Shown: positions 1 to 7,553, counted from the stretch's first letter. The stretch: DNA of 9,100 nucleotides from CAZHRJ01 sp964534765 (GCA_964534765.1 CAZHRJ010000119.1:1-9100); one strand, 5' to 3'. A program made the numbers and translations. Notes: generated from the letters alone by a model not told the origin.

Positions 1-1
1 A

Positions 2-946
2 ATTTCGCTGTTCTTTTTTATTATTCTCACTTTTACCGGCATGGTTCTGCTCTTTCAATATCAGCCGGGCCTGGGGAGCAGCCACGCGTCAGTATTGAGG
101 ATCGTCACGAAAGTCGATTTCGGCTGGCTGATCCGGTCAATCCATGCTTGGGCGGCCAACCTCATGCTGCTGGCGGTCTTTATTCATATGTTCTCCGTCT
201 ATTTCATGAAGGCCTACCAGAAACCACGGGAGCTGACATGGTTTACCGGCTTGGGTCTGCTGGGCCTCGCGATGGGATTTGGGTTCACCGGATACTGCCT
301 TGTCTGGGATGACATGGCTTTTTTTGCGACAAAGATCGGCATCGACCTGATCGAAGCCGTTCCGGGCGGCGTCTACGTGGCCGACATCATCCGGGGCGGG
401 CCGGAGATGGGCGGCCTGACGATCCAGCGGATGTTCGCGTTGCATGTGGTGATCATCCCGTGGCTCTTTATCGGGCTTCTTGGGGCGCATCTTTTTTTCC
501 TGCAGATCCACGGCAACAAGATTCCGGAAAGCATCGAAAAGTCCGGCGAGCATTATAAAATCCCTTTTTTCCCAAACTTCCTGCTCAGCGACCTCTACGT
601 CTGGCTCATCGCTCTCAATATCCTTGCCGTCCTCGCGGCACTCTTCCCCTGGCACCTTGGCGCGGAGGCTGATCCGCTGGCGCCTGCGCCGCCGGGAATC
701 AAACCCGAATGGTACTTCATGGCATCGTTTCAGCTTCTGAAGCTCATGCCTCCAAACGTGGTCGGAATTCCGGGCGATCTGTTTGGAAACATGCTCTTCG
801 GCGCCGCCATCATGTTCTGGGCCGCGGTGCCCATCTGGAATCCGGCGACCGCCGGCGGATACCGCGCGAAACTCGCCACGTACGTCGGCCTCGCGGGGTT
901 GCTCTTTTTAATCGGCTTTACGGTCTGGGGATACAAGGCGCACTAG
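2..946 (+). CDS. Cytochrome b of a bc1/b6f-type complex, 5' partial
   Basis: This is the membrane subunit that oxidises quinol and carries two b hemes in a bc-type complex III. The frame is open to the left edge, and residues before the ATG at 41 still look like the end of the first core helix, so the start lies outside the window. Counting from that ATG, one histidine pair is H35/H49 (13 residues between) and the other is H135/H150 (14 between); the longer second gap is typical of b6-type and some bacterial cytochromes b. The quinol-oxidation motif PEWY is at 222-225. Three helices follow H150 (about 184-203, 249-265 and 276-295), as in subunit IV, so the b6-like and subunit IV-like halves are fused. 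The usual LPW-Q stretch after the third helix reads LVWDD. A Rieske protein would be expected upstream but cannot be seen. The stop is 2 bases before the next start, so the two genes are probably translationally coupled. The family call is firm; the exact complex type is inferred. Confidence 0.93.
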   Translation: MSLFFFIILTFTGMVLLFQYQPGLGSSHASVLRIVTKVDFGWLIRSIHAWAANLMLLAVFIHMFSVYFMKAYQKPRELTWFTGLGLLGLAMGFGFTGYCLVWDDMAFFATKIGIDLIEAVPGGVYVADIIRGGPEMGGLTIQRMFALHVVIIPWLFIGLLGAHLFFLQIHGNKIPESIEKSGEHYKIPFFPNFLLSDLYVWLIALNILAVLAALFPWHLGAEADPLAPAPPGIKPEWYFMASFQLLKLMPPNVVGIPGDLFGNMLFGAAIMFWAAVPIWNPATAGGYRAKLATYVGLAGLLFLIGFTVWGYKAH

Positions 947-948
947 TT

Positions 949-2274
949 ATGAACTATCCGCAGTGGGTGATTGAGGGCGTCGGCGGCCCCGGGGTGATCG
1001 GACTGATCGCGGTCGCCCACGTTTTTATCTCGCAGTTCGCCGTCGGCGGCGGCCTCTTTTTGCCGATCACCGAGTACCTTGCCAGAAAACGCGGCGATAC
1101 GGAAATGATGGACTATGTTCACACCCACACCCGATTCTTCACCATTCTCACCTCGGTCGTCGGCGCGATGTTCGGCGTCGGCATCTGGTTCGCCATCGGG
1201 CTTGTCCATCCCGACGCGACGGCCTTTTTGATCCGGAATTTCGTTCTGGCCTGGACGATCGAGTGGGTCTGGTTTTTCCTCGAAATCCTGTCACTCGTCG
1301 TCTACTACTACGGCTGGAAAACCCTCTCGCCCCGCACTCACCAGATGGTCGGCTGGGTCTACATGTTCACGGCTCTCATGACGCTGGTGACCATCAACGG
1401 CATTCTGACATTCATGCTGTCTCCCGGCGACTGGCTGGAGAACCGGAGTTTCTGGTCGGCGATGTTCAATCCCACGTACTGGCCGTCCCTGCTGATGAGG
1501 TTTCTGGTGTGTCTGGGTCTAGCGGGACTCTACGGTCTCATCACCGCCTCAAGAATGCCGGTTCAACATGGGCTTCGAACGAGAATGCTCCGCTACTCCG
1601 CGATGTGGTTTGTGCCGACTTTCATCGGAATGATGTTTGCCATGGGTTGGTACATGCTCTGCCTGCCGGAAGAGGTCCGGACGATGCTCTTTAGCGGCGT
1701 GTCGGGATTTGCGCGCGGGAATTTCGCGATTCTCACCCGGATATCGATGCTGACGGTTCTGTTTACCTGCACGATGGGCATGATGATCTATTTCGGCGCC
1801 TGGGCCAACCCGGACGAATTCGGCGGGGGAAAAATCGCGTTCCTCATCCTCTCCGCTCTTTTTGTGACCGGCGCCGGCGAATGGACCCGCGAGGTGTTGC
1901 GCAAACCCTACGTGCTCCGGTATGTGATGTATTCGAACGCGGTCCTCGCGGAGGACGGCGCGACACCGGAGGCGGCGGAAAAGCCGTTTCTGCAGAAAGT
2001 CAAGTTTCGGCGGACCCATGAAGGTGATGGGGAGGTGATGTTCCGGACGCAATGCCGGGCCTGTCACACTCTGGACGGATACCGCCCCCTGAGGCAATTC
2101 CTCTCCGGCCGGGATGAGAATTCCATCATGAGTCTTCTCAAAATCATGCGGCCCGGGGACAAAAATCCCTACCGCAACATCATGCCCCCGGTCGTCGGGA
2201 CGGACACGGAACTGGCCGCCCTGGCGGCGTATCTCTCTTCCCAGGTTCAAATCGCTCCGGCCTCAGCGCACTGA
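949..2274 (+). CDS. Cytochrome bd-like oxidase subunit I with C-terminal cytochrome c domain
   Basis: This 441-residue protein is related to CydA, the heme-bearing subunit of bd quinol oxidases. I see about eight helices (near 16-40, 62-86, 95-121, 133-157, 179-201, 216-239, 260-284, 294-311). By eye against E. coli CydA, H24 matches the b595 ligand H19, E105 and E112 match E99 and E107 (one residue closer together), and E315/R318 match E445/R448 of the GRQPW region, here LRKPY. The long Q-loop between helices 6 and 7 is reduced to about 20 residues. No histidine stands at the H186 position and the M393 position is unclear, so heme b558 may be missing. In place of the last helix is a cytochrome c domain with CRACH at 369-373 and a likely methionine ligand at M412. 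Eight helices with a periplasmic N terminus put that domain in the periplasm, where c heme is attached. I chose the ATG at 949 because the frame upstream only re-reads the cytochrome b gene. Short bd-like proteins of this kind are known from Nitrospira and relatives; oxygen reduction here is inferred. Confidence 0.85.
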   Translation: MNYPQWVIEGVGGPGVIGLIAVAHVFISQFAVGGGLFLPITEYLARKRGDTEMMDYVHTHTRFFTILTSVVGAMFGVGIWFAIGLVHPDATAFLIRNFVLAWTIEWVWFFLEILSLVVYYYGWKTLSPRTHQMVGWVYMFTALMTLVTINGILTFMLSPGDWLENRSFWSAMFNPTYWPSLLMRFLVCLGLAGLYGLITASRMPVQHGLRTRMLRYSAMWFVPTFIGMMFAMGWYMLCLPEEVRTMLFSGVSGFARGNFAILTRISMLTVLFTCTMGMMIYFGAWANPDEFGGGKIAFLILSALFVTGAGEWTREVLRKPYVLRYVMYSNAVLAEDGATPEAAEKPFLQKVKFRRTHEGDGEVMFRTQCRACHTLDGYRPLRQFLSGRDENSIMSLLKIMRPGDKNPYRNIMPPVVGTDTELAALAAYLSSQVQIAPASAH

Positions 2275-2292
2275 TCCCATTCTGAATTCGAT

Positions 2293-3543
2293 ATGATCGG
2301 CGGGATCCATCAATCGAAGCTTGGCCGCGTCATCGCGGTGGCCGCGCTCGTTCTCGCTCTGTCCTCCGCCGGCGAGGCGGCCAGGAAAGAGGAGAAGAAA
2401 AAAGCTGAGCGGGATCCCTTCGCGGCGTCAACGGGCGGTGTGTTTTTATTTTCCAAGGAACAGGAGATTCAACTCGGCAAGGACGTCCGGGAGCAGGTGA
2501 TCAAGCAATACAAACTCTACGAGGACAGCGAGCTGGTCTCTTACGTGCGCCGGGTCGCCTCGCGGCTGGCTGCACACGCCGACCGACAGAACATCGTCTA
2601 CGACTTTTTTGTCCTGGACGATCCTCTCGTCAACGCCTTCGCCCTCCCGGGCGGCACGATCTACATCACGCGGGGAATCCTCACGATTTTTGACAACGAG
2701 GCGCAGATGGCGGCCGTGCTGGGACACGAGATCGGGCATGTGGTCGAACGGCACTCCATGAAGCACATGCAGGGCGCGACGGCGATCGACCTCGCCTGGA
2801 AGGTTTTCGGAAAAGGCGGAAACATGCCGTTCGGCTATCAGCTCGGTCTGGATCTCCTGCTCTTCAAACCCTACGGCCGTGGCGACGAACTCCGCTCGGA
2901 CGCGCTGGGCGTCAAATACTCGTATCTCGCGGGCTACAAGGCGGATGAAGCGGCGCATGTGTTTGAGCAGTTCCAGAAGCGCGAGACGTTTCGCGTACCG
3001 GCTTTTTTGCGGAGTCATCCGGTGGATGCCGAGCGGATCAAGCGGGTCCGGCAGTTGTGGGAAGTCATCCAGACCCGGCCCGATCTGCCGGCCGGAGACA
3101 CGCCGCTCAAAACAAACGCGGATGACTATGCCCGGATCGTTTTCCCGCATACCTATCGAGTCTTATATCCTGAGGTTCGGACGGCGTTTGAGGAATTTCA
3201 CGCGGCGGTGTCTCGAAAAGATCTGGACGCGGTGATGAGGGGAGTGGACAAGGGATTTAAATCCCGGTGGCTCAAATACGACCGGGACGGTCTCCGGACC
3301 CATTATGAAAAACTCTTTGCCGACGTTGAACAGATTGTCAGTCAGGTCACCGTAAGGGAATTCCGGTTTTTGGACAAGGACGCCATCAGTGTCCTTTGTG
3401 AGGTCACTGAAACCCGCACGGCCGCTGGCCGATCGGATAAACAGTCGGTCACGCAGGTGGCGCTATTCGAAAAACGGCCGGACAAGGAAAAAGACGGGCC
3501 GCTCTGGCGGCTCGCGGCGTTGGAAGACGCCAATCGCTGGTAA
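2293..3543 (+). CDS. Exported M48-family zinc metalloprotease with NTF2-like C-terminal domain
   Basis: A 416-residue secreted or periplasmic zinc protease of the M48 family (the group of BepA, LoiP and YcaL). The N terminus has a signal peptide: a basic stretch, a hydrophobic core at about 13-26, and a likely cleavage after AGEA near residue 30. There is no lipobox cysteine. A highly charged KEEKKK stretch follows. The peptidase domain spans about 50-255. The zinc site is HEIGH at 145-149, with E199 in GDELRSD as the likely third ligand, and the family signature NAFALPGG lies upstream. From about 295 to the end the sequence looks like an NTF2/SnoaL-like fold, which I infer from its pattern (FHAAVSRKDLDAV) rather than from a match. 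The start follows an in-frame stop at 2272-2274, so it cannot lie further upstream; no clear Shine-Dalgarno sequence is seen. It begins 18 bases after the oxidase gene and is probably in the same transcript. A role in envelope protein quality control is likely; a specific role for the respiratory complex is speculative. Confidence 0.9.
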   Translation: MIGGIHQSKLGRVIAVAALVLALSSAGEAARKEEKKKAERDPFAASTGGVFLFSKEQEIQLGKDVREQVIKQYKLYEDSELVSYVRRVASRLAAHADRQNIVYDFFVLDDPLVNAFALPGGTIYITRGILTIFDNEAQMAAVLGHEIGHVVERHSMKHMQGATAIDLAWKVFGKGGNMPFGYQLGLDLLLFKPYGRGDELRSDALGVKYSYLAGYKADEAAHVFEQFQKRETFRVPAFLRSHPVDAERIKRVRQLWEVIQTRPDLPAGDTPLKTNADDYARIVFPHTYRVLYPEVRTAFEEFHAAVSRKDLDAVMRGVDKGFKSRWLKYDRDGLRTHYEKLFADVEQIVSQVTVREFRFLDKDAISVLCEVTETRTAAGRSDKQSVTQVALFEKRPDKEKDGPLWRLAALEDANRW

Positions 3544-3596
3544 GGCGGCCCTGCGCGAACTTCTGATTCGCCGCGGGGCGCGCTCCCAAAATTACT

Positions 3597-3603
3597 GAGG
3601 AGG
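3597..3603 (+). promoter_or_regulatory. Strong ribosome-binding site for the plus-strand transketolase
   Basis: GAGGAGG lies 6 bases before a GTG codon at 3610. This near-perfect Shine-Dalgarno sequence decides the start: GTG at 3610 is used rather than a later ATG, the first of which (M20) would remove part of the conserved N-terminal region. It is the clearest ribosome-binding site in the window. Confidence 0.85.
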
Positions 3604-3609
3604 TCGGTT

Positions 3610-5622
3610 GTGGAGAACAATAACAAACTCGATCAATTATGCATCAATACGATTCGGACGCTGTCGATGGACGCGGTCCAGAAGGCGGAGTCGGGACATC
3701 CCGGAACGCCCATGGCTCTGGCGCCGGTTGCGCATGTGCTGTACGAAAAATATATCCGATTTAATCCAAAAAATCCCGACTGGCCCAACCGCGATCGCTT
3801 TATCCTGTCGGCCGGCCACGCTTCGATGCTCCTCTACAGCACGCTCCATATCAACGGATACGATCTGCCCCTGGACGAAATTAAAAATTTTCGGCAGTGG
3901 GGAAGCAAAACGCCGGGACATCCCGAATACGGAATGACGCCCGGCATCGAAACCACCACCGGCCCGCTTGGCCAGGGGGTGGCCAATTCGGTGGGATTCG
4001 CGATTGCCGAAAAATGGCTGGCGGCGCATTTCAATCGCCCGGGCCACGAAATTCTGAATTACCGGATTTTCGCCGTCTGCGGCGACGGGTGTTTGATGGA
4101 AGGTGTGTCAGGGGAAGCCGCGTCCCTGGCGGGGCACCTGGGGCTGAGCAATCTCGTCTGGATCTATGACAACAATCACATCACCATCGAAGGCAACACG
4201 GCGCTGGCATTCACCGAAGATGTCGCGGCCCGGTTCATGGCCTACCACTGGAATGTTCAGCGGGTTGGCGACGTCAACGATCTGGATCTGCTGACGGCGG
4301 CCCTGAACACCGCGCTTAAGGAAACCGAGCGGCCGAGCCTGATCGTTGTCGACAGCCACATCGCCTACGGCGCGCCCACCAAACAGGACACGTCGGGCGC
4401 GCATGGCGAACCGCTGGGCGAGGAGGAAATCCGGCTGACCAAACAGCGGTATGGCTGGCCGTCCGATTCCAAGTTCTGGGTGCCGGACGAGGTGAAATCC
4501 CGGATGGCGCAGGTCGCCGATCGCGGGAAGAAATGGGAGGACGAGTGGAAGCGGAAGTTCGATGCCTACAGCCAGGCGCATCCCGATCTGGCGGAAGAAT
4601 TTCGCCGCATGCAGGACCGGGAATTGCCGGAAGGCTGGGACAAGGACATCCCGGTGTTTCCGGCCGACCCCAAGGGGATGGCGGGCCGGGAGGCGTCGAG
4701 CAAAGTCCAGGTGTCGATCGCCAAACGCGTGCCCTATCTTCTGGGCGGGTCGGCGGACCTCACGCCTTCAACCAAGACCCGGATCCCGGATGGCGGGGAT
4801 TTTCAGAAAGGGTCATACGGCGGCCGAAATCTTCATTTCGGCATCCGCGAACACGGCATGGCATCCATCATGAACGGCATGGCCATTTCTAAACTTCGCG
4901 TCTACGGATCCGGCTTTTTGATTTTCTCCGACTATTGCCGCCCCACGCTCCGCCTCGCGGGGCTCATGGAGATTCCCGTCCTCCATATTTTTACTCACGA
5001 TTCCATCGGTGTCGGCGAGGATGGCCCGACCCACCAGCCGATCGAACATCTGGTTTCCCTGCGCGCTATCCCGCACCTGGTGGTGCTTCGGCCGGGAGAC
5101 GCCAACGAGATCGCGGAAGCCTGGAAATGGATCATGAAGAACAAAAATCATCCGGTGGCCTTGATTCTCAGCCGGCAGGCGATTCCGACAATGGATCGCA
5201 CCCGGTACGCGCCGGCTCACGAGCTGCACAAGGGCGCGTACATACTGGCCGATTCGGACGGAGCGCCGCAGGTGATTCTGATGTCGACCGGATCGGAACT
5301 CCAGTTCTGCGTCGAGGCCTACGAGAAACTCAAAAAGGACGGCATCCGGGCTCGTGTGGTCAGTTTTCCGTCCTATGAGATTTTCGAGATGCAGTCCGAG
5401 GAGTATCGGAACAAGGTCCTGCCGCCGCAGTGCCGCAAGAGAATCGCCGTGGAGGCCGCGTCGACGCTGGGGTGGCGCCGGTATGTGGGGATCTATACGG
5501 ACGGGACCGTGATCGGCAGGCGGGAGTTCGGCGCGTCGGCGCCTCTGAAGGAATTACTGAAACAGTTCGGATTTACATCGGATCATATCGTCGCGGAGGC
5601 TAAATCGCTGCTGAAGGCTTGA
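3610..5622 (+). CDS. tkt: Transketolase, E. coli/plant type
   Basis: This 670-residue cytosolic enzyme moves two-carbon ketol units between sugar phosphates in the pentose phosphate (and, in autotrophs, Calvin) pathway, using thiamine diphosphate and a divalent metal. The length fits the family (E. coli TktA is 663). Domains in order are the N-terminal PP domain to about 320, the Pyr domain at about 355-525, and the C-terminal domain at about 540-665. Visible hallmarks are SGHPG with H30, the cofactor and metal motif GDG at 158-160 closed by NN at 188-189, H265 in SGAHGEPLG, and the catalytic glutamate E414 in GIREHGM, followed by the GVGEDGPTHQP loop. The start is GTG, backed by GAGGAGG 6 bases upstream. 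The gap from the protease gene is 66 bases; no terminator or convincing promoter is seen there, so co-transcription or an independent start are both possible. The 3' end overlaps the convergent second transketolase by 23 bases. All key residues are present, so it should be active. Confidence 0.97.
   Translation: MENNNKLDQLCINTIRTLSMDAVQKAESGHPGTPMALAPVAHVLYEKYIRFNPKNPDWPNRDRFILSAGHASMLLYSTLHINGYDLPLDEIKNFRQWGSKTPGHPEYGMTPGIETTTGPLGQGVANSVGFAIAEKWLAAHFNRPGHEILNYRIFAVCGDGCLMEGVSGEAASLAGHLGLSNLVWIYDNNHITIEGNTALAFTEDVAARFMAYHWNVQRVGDVNDLDLLTAALNTALKETERPSLIVVDSHIAYGAPTKQDTSGAHGEPLGEEEIRLTKQRYGWPSDSKFWVPDEVKSRMAQVADRGKKWEDEWKRKFDAYSQAHPDLAEEFRRMQDRELPEGWDKDIPVFPADPKGMAGREASSKVQVSIAKRVPYLLGGSADLTPSTKTRIPDGGDFQKGSYGGRNLHFGIREHGMASIMNGMAISKLRVYGSGFLIFSDYCRPTLRLAGLMEIPVLHIFTHDSIGVGEDGPTHQPIEHLVSLRAIPHLVVLRPGDANEIAEAWKWIMKNKNHPVALILSRQAIPTMDRTRYAPAHELHKGAYILADSDGAPQVILMSTGSELQFCVEAYEKLKKDGIRARVVSFPSYEIFEMQSEEYRNKVLPPQCRKRIAVEAASTLGWRRYVGIYTDGTVIGRREFGASAPLKELLKQFGFTSDHIVAEAKSLLKA
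5600..5622. other. Tail-to-tail overlap of two convergent transketolase genes
   Basis: The plus-strand gene ends with TGA at 5620-5622 and the minus-strand gene ends with TAG at 5602-5600, so the last 23 bases of each coding region are shared. I see no intergenic space and no hairpin followed by a T-run here, so transcripts from both sides would run into the opposite gene. Confidence 0.9.
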
Positions 5623-7501
5623 CCGGCACCGCGCTCTTGACCTTGGCCGCCTCCCAGACCGCTTCGATGATGGCCCGCTTGGAGATGTCCTCGTAGTCCA
5701 GTAACTCTTCCGGCTTGGCGCTCTTCGGAATTTTCCTCACCGCCAGAATCTTCACCAGCGCCGGCACTTCCGATAGAGCGCTTCGGACCGCCTCGCCGAT
5801 GCCGCCTTCTGCAAAATGGTCTTCCACCGTGATGAGCTTCTTCGTTTCCGCCGCGGCTTTCCGAAGGGTCGCGGCGTCAATCGGTTTGACGCTGTAGAGG
5901 TCGATCACGCGAATCGCAATGCCGTTTTTTCGAAGTTCCTCGTGCGCCGCAAGGGCTTCGTGGAGGGTGATCCCTGCGGCAACAACCGTGACCAGGTCGT
6001 TCGGGCTCTGCCGGACGACCTTGCATCCGCCGATTGGAAATTCCTCTCGCGGAGAATAAATCACGGGCGTTTCCTTGCGCGTCGTCCGAATATAGACCAT
6101 CCCGGCGTGCCGCGCCGCCTCCTCCACCAGTTTGTCCGTGGAGACCGCGTCCGACGGATAGAGCACGACGCTGCCGAGAGCCGCGCGGAACATCGCGATT
6201 TCCTCCAGACCCATCTGGGAGGCGCCGTCCTCGCCGATCGACACGCCGGCGTGCGAGCCGCAGAATTTGATGTTGGCCCGGGAGTACTGGCCCATCCGGA
6301 TCTGATCGTAGGCCCGGGTGAGGAATGCGGCGAACGTCGATACGAACGGGATTTTGCCGCGCTGGGCCAGACCAAGGGCGCAGCCGATCATGTTTTGTTC
6401 GGCGATGAACATTTCGAAAAAGCGTTCGGGATATTTTTGCGCGAAAAATTCCGAGTAGGTCGAGTTATTTGTTTCCGCGTCGAGCACCACGATATTGGGA
6501 TACCGGGGCGCGATCCGGAGCAGCGCCTGGCCGTAGGCTTTGCGGGTCGGGGTAGGCTTGTCGTAGGATGGCTGAATGTCCTCGTATTTGAGCACCCGGG
6601 GCCGGGGCATCGCGTCTTTCGGTCTGGCCATGCGGCCGCGGATGCCGTGATCCACAGGTCCCATTTCTTTCAATACCTTCTCAAGATCCGCTTTCGGCAG
6701 GGGTTTGCCATGCCAGTTGTCCTTGTTTTCAAAAAATGAAATGCCGGCGCCTTTGAATGTCTTCGCCACGATCATGACCGGTTTGCCTTTGATCCGAATC
6801 GCGCGCCGATACGCTTTCTGGATGTCAGCCAGGTTGTGCCCCCGGACGGCGATCGGATGCCAGCCGAACGCGGCGATGCGTTTGACGTAGGCGCCGGCGT
6901 CATGGCCGTACATCGTCTGGCCGCGCTGGCCCAGCCGGTTGACGTCGAGAATGGCGATCAGGTTATCAAGTTTATAATGGGCCGCAATCTGGATCGCCTC
7001 CCACTGGGACCCTTCCGCCATCTCGCTGTCGCCCAGAAGAACATAGGTCCGATACGGCAGGCGGTCGATGTATTTCGCGTTCAGGGCCATCCCGACGCCG
7101 ATGGACAGACCCTGTCCCAGAGACCCGGTGGCGGCTTCCGTATAGGGAAACACCATCGCCGGGTGGCCTTCGAGGCGGCTTCCCATTTTCCTCAAGGTGA
7201 GCAGTTCCTCCTCCGGGACCTTGCCGGCAACGCTCCAGAGCGAATAAAAAAGCGGCGCGGCGTGGCCTTTCGAAAAAATGATCCGGTCATTGTTGGGATG
7301 GTCACGCCGGTCGGGATCGAACCGGAAAGTTCCGCCGAAAAACAGGGCCGTCATGAGGTCCGTCGCGGACAGGCACGACGTCGGATGGCCGGAAGCAGCC
7401 TGGGTGGTCGACACCAGCGTCTGGTACCAGATCAGTTTGGCGATCCGCTCAAGGTGATCAAACGGAGTTGCGCCTCTTCGGCTGTTCTTTCGCGCCGTCA
7501 T
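5600..7501 (-). CDS. tkt: Transketolase, animal-like type
   Basis: A 633-residue transketolase, close in length to human TKT (623) and distinct in subfamily from its plus-strand neighbour. Numbered from the ATG at 7501: SGHP with H39, KGHAA with H80, the GSLGQG loop at 126-131, the thiamine diphosphate/metal motif starting GDSEMAEG at 157-164 and closed by N188 in DVNRLGQRG, the animal-type stretch WHGKPLPK near 263-270, and the catalytic glutamate E368 in FIAEQNM (human E366). The Pyr domain runs about 320-480 and the C-terminal domain about 495-615. An in-frame TTG at 7516 would add five residues (MYHWQ); I prefer the ATG because the conserved region begins well after it and neither has a Shine-Dalgarno sequence. 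It lies 52 bases downstream of the importer ATPase gene. Transketolase as opposed to dehydrogenase E1 or DXP synthase is supported by the full-length similarity to human TKT that I recognise. Having two types in one locus suggests different regulation or substrate preference, which is inference. Confidence 0.95.
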   Translation of the reverse strand: MTARKNSRRGATPFDHLERIAKLIWYQTLVSTTQAASGHPTSCLSATDLMTALFFGGTFRFDPDRRDHPNNDRIIFSKGHAAPLFYSLWSVAGKVPEEELLTLRKMGSRLEGHPAMVFPYTEAATGSLGQGLSIGVGMALNAKYIDRLPYRTYVLLGDSEMAEGSQWEAIQIAAHYKLDNLIAILDVNRLGQRGQTMYGHDAGAYVKRIAAFGWHPIAVRGHNLADIQKAYRRAIRIKGKPVMIVAKTFKGAGISFFENKDNWHGKPLPKADLEKVLKEMGPVDHGIRGRMARPKDAMPRPRVLKYEDIQPSYDKPTPTRKAYGQALLRIAPRYPNIVVLDAETNNSTYSEFFAQKYPERFFEMFIAEQNMIGCALGLAQRGKIPFVSTFAAFLTRAYDQIRMGQYSRANIKFCGSHAGVSIGEDGASQMGLEEIAMFRAALGSVVLYPSDAVSTDKLVEEAARHAGMVYIRTTRKETPVIYSPREEFPIGGCKVVRQSPNDLVTVVAAGITLHEALAAHEELRKNGIAIRVIDLYSVKPIDAATLRKAAAETKKLITVEDHFAEGGIGEAVRSALSEVPALVKILAVRKIPKSAKPEELLDYEDISKRAIIEAVWEAAKVKSAVPVKPSAAI

Positions 7502-7507
7502 TTGCCA

Positions 7508-7535
7508 ATGATACAACGATTCAAATGAAAGACAA
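7508..7535 (-). promoter_or_regulatory. Candidate promoter for the minus-strand transketolase, possibly leaderless
   Basis: On the minus strand, TTGTCT (7535-7530, 4 of 6 to the sigma-70 -35 consensus) is followed after 16 bases by TATCAT (7513-7508, 5 of 6 to the -10 consensus). Six bases later is the A of the ATG at 7501, which would put transcription start at or next to the start codon. With no Shine-Dalgarno sequence nearby, a leaderless mRNA is possible. The match could arise by chance in this AT-richer 52-base gap. Confidence 0.35.
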
Positions 7536-7553
7536 GTACCGTCTAAGCCCGGT

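Noticed and set aside
709..948. An in-frame extension adding 80 residues before the bd-like protein's ATG at 949.
   Set aside because: It lies wholly inside the cytochrome b gene, has a charged composition unlike a membrane protein N terminus, and the CydA-like first helix begins naturally just after 949.
1549..2250. A 233-codon minus-strand open frame opposite the bd-like gene.
   Set aside because: It is a shadow of a gene with clear membrane and heme motifs; its own translation is low-complexity and His/Arg-rich with no recognisable domain.
2446..3150. A 234-codon minus-strand open frame opposite the M48 protease.
   Set aside because: The plus strand encodes an intact protease with HEIGH; the reverse frame has no motif and no ribosome-binding site that I can see.
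3544..3609. A possible terminator or promoter between the protease and transketolase genes.
   Set aside because: GC-rich stretches here do not pair into a stable hairpin with a T-run by eye, and no convincing -35/-10 pair is present; only the ribosome-binding site is supported.
5618..5642. A short direct repeat, CTTGACC, at 5618-5624 and 5636-5642 near the convergent stops.
   Set aside because: Seven bases repeated once is expected by chance and both copies lie in coding sequence.
5816..6739. A 307-codon plus-strand open frame opposite the second transketolase.
   Set aside because: It is antisense to a full-length conserved enzyme, rich in Arg, Gly and Asp as expected from reverse reading of GC-rich codons, and shows no family motif.
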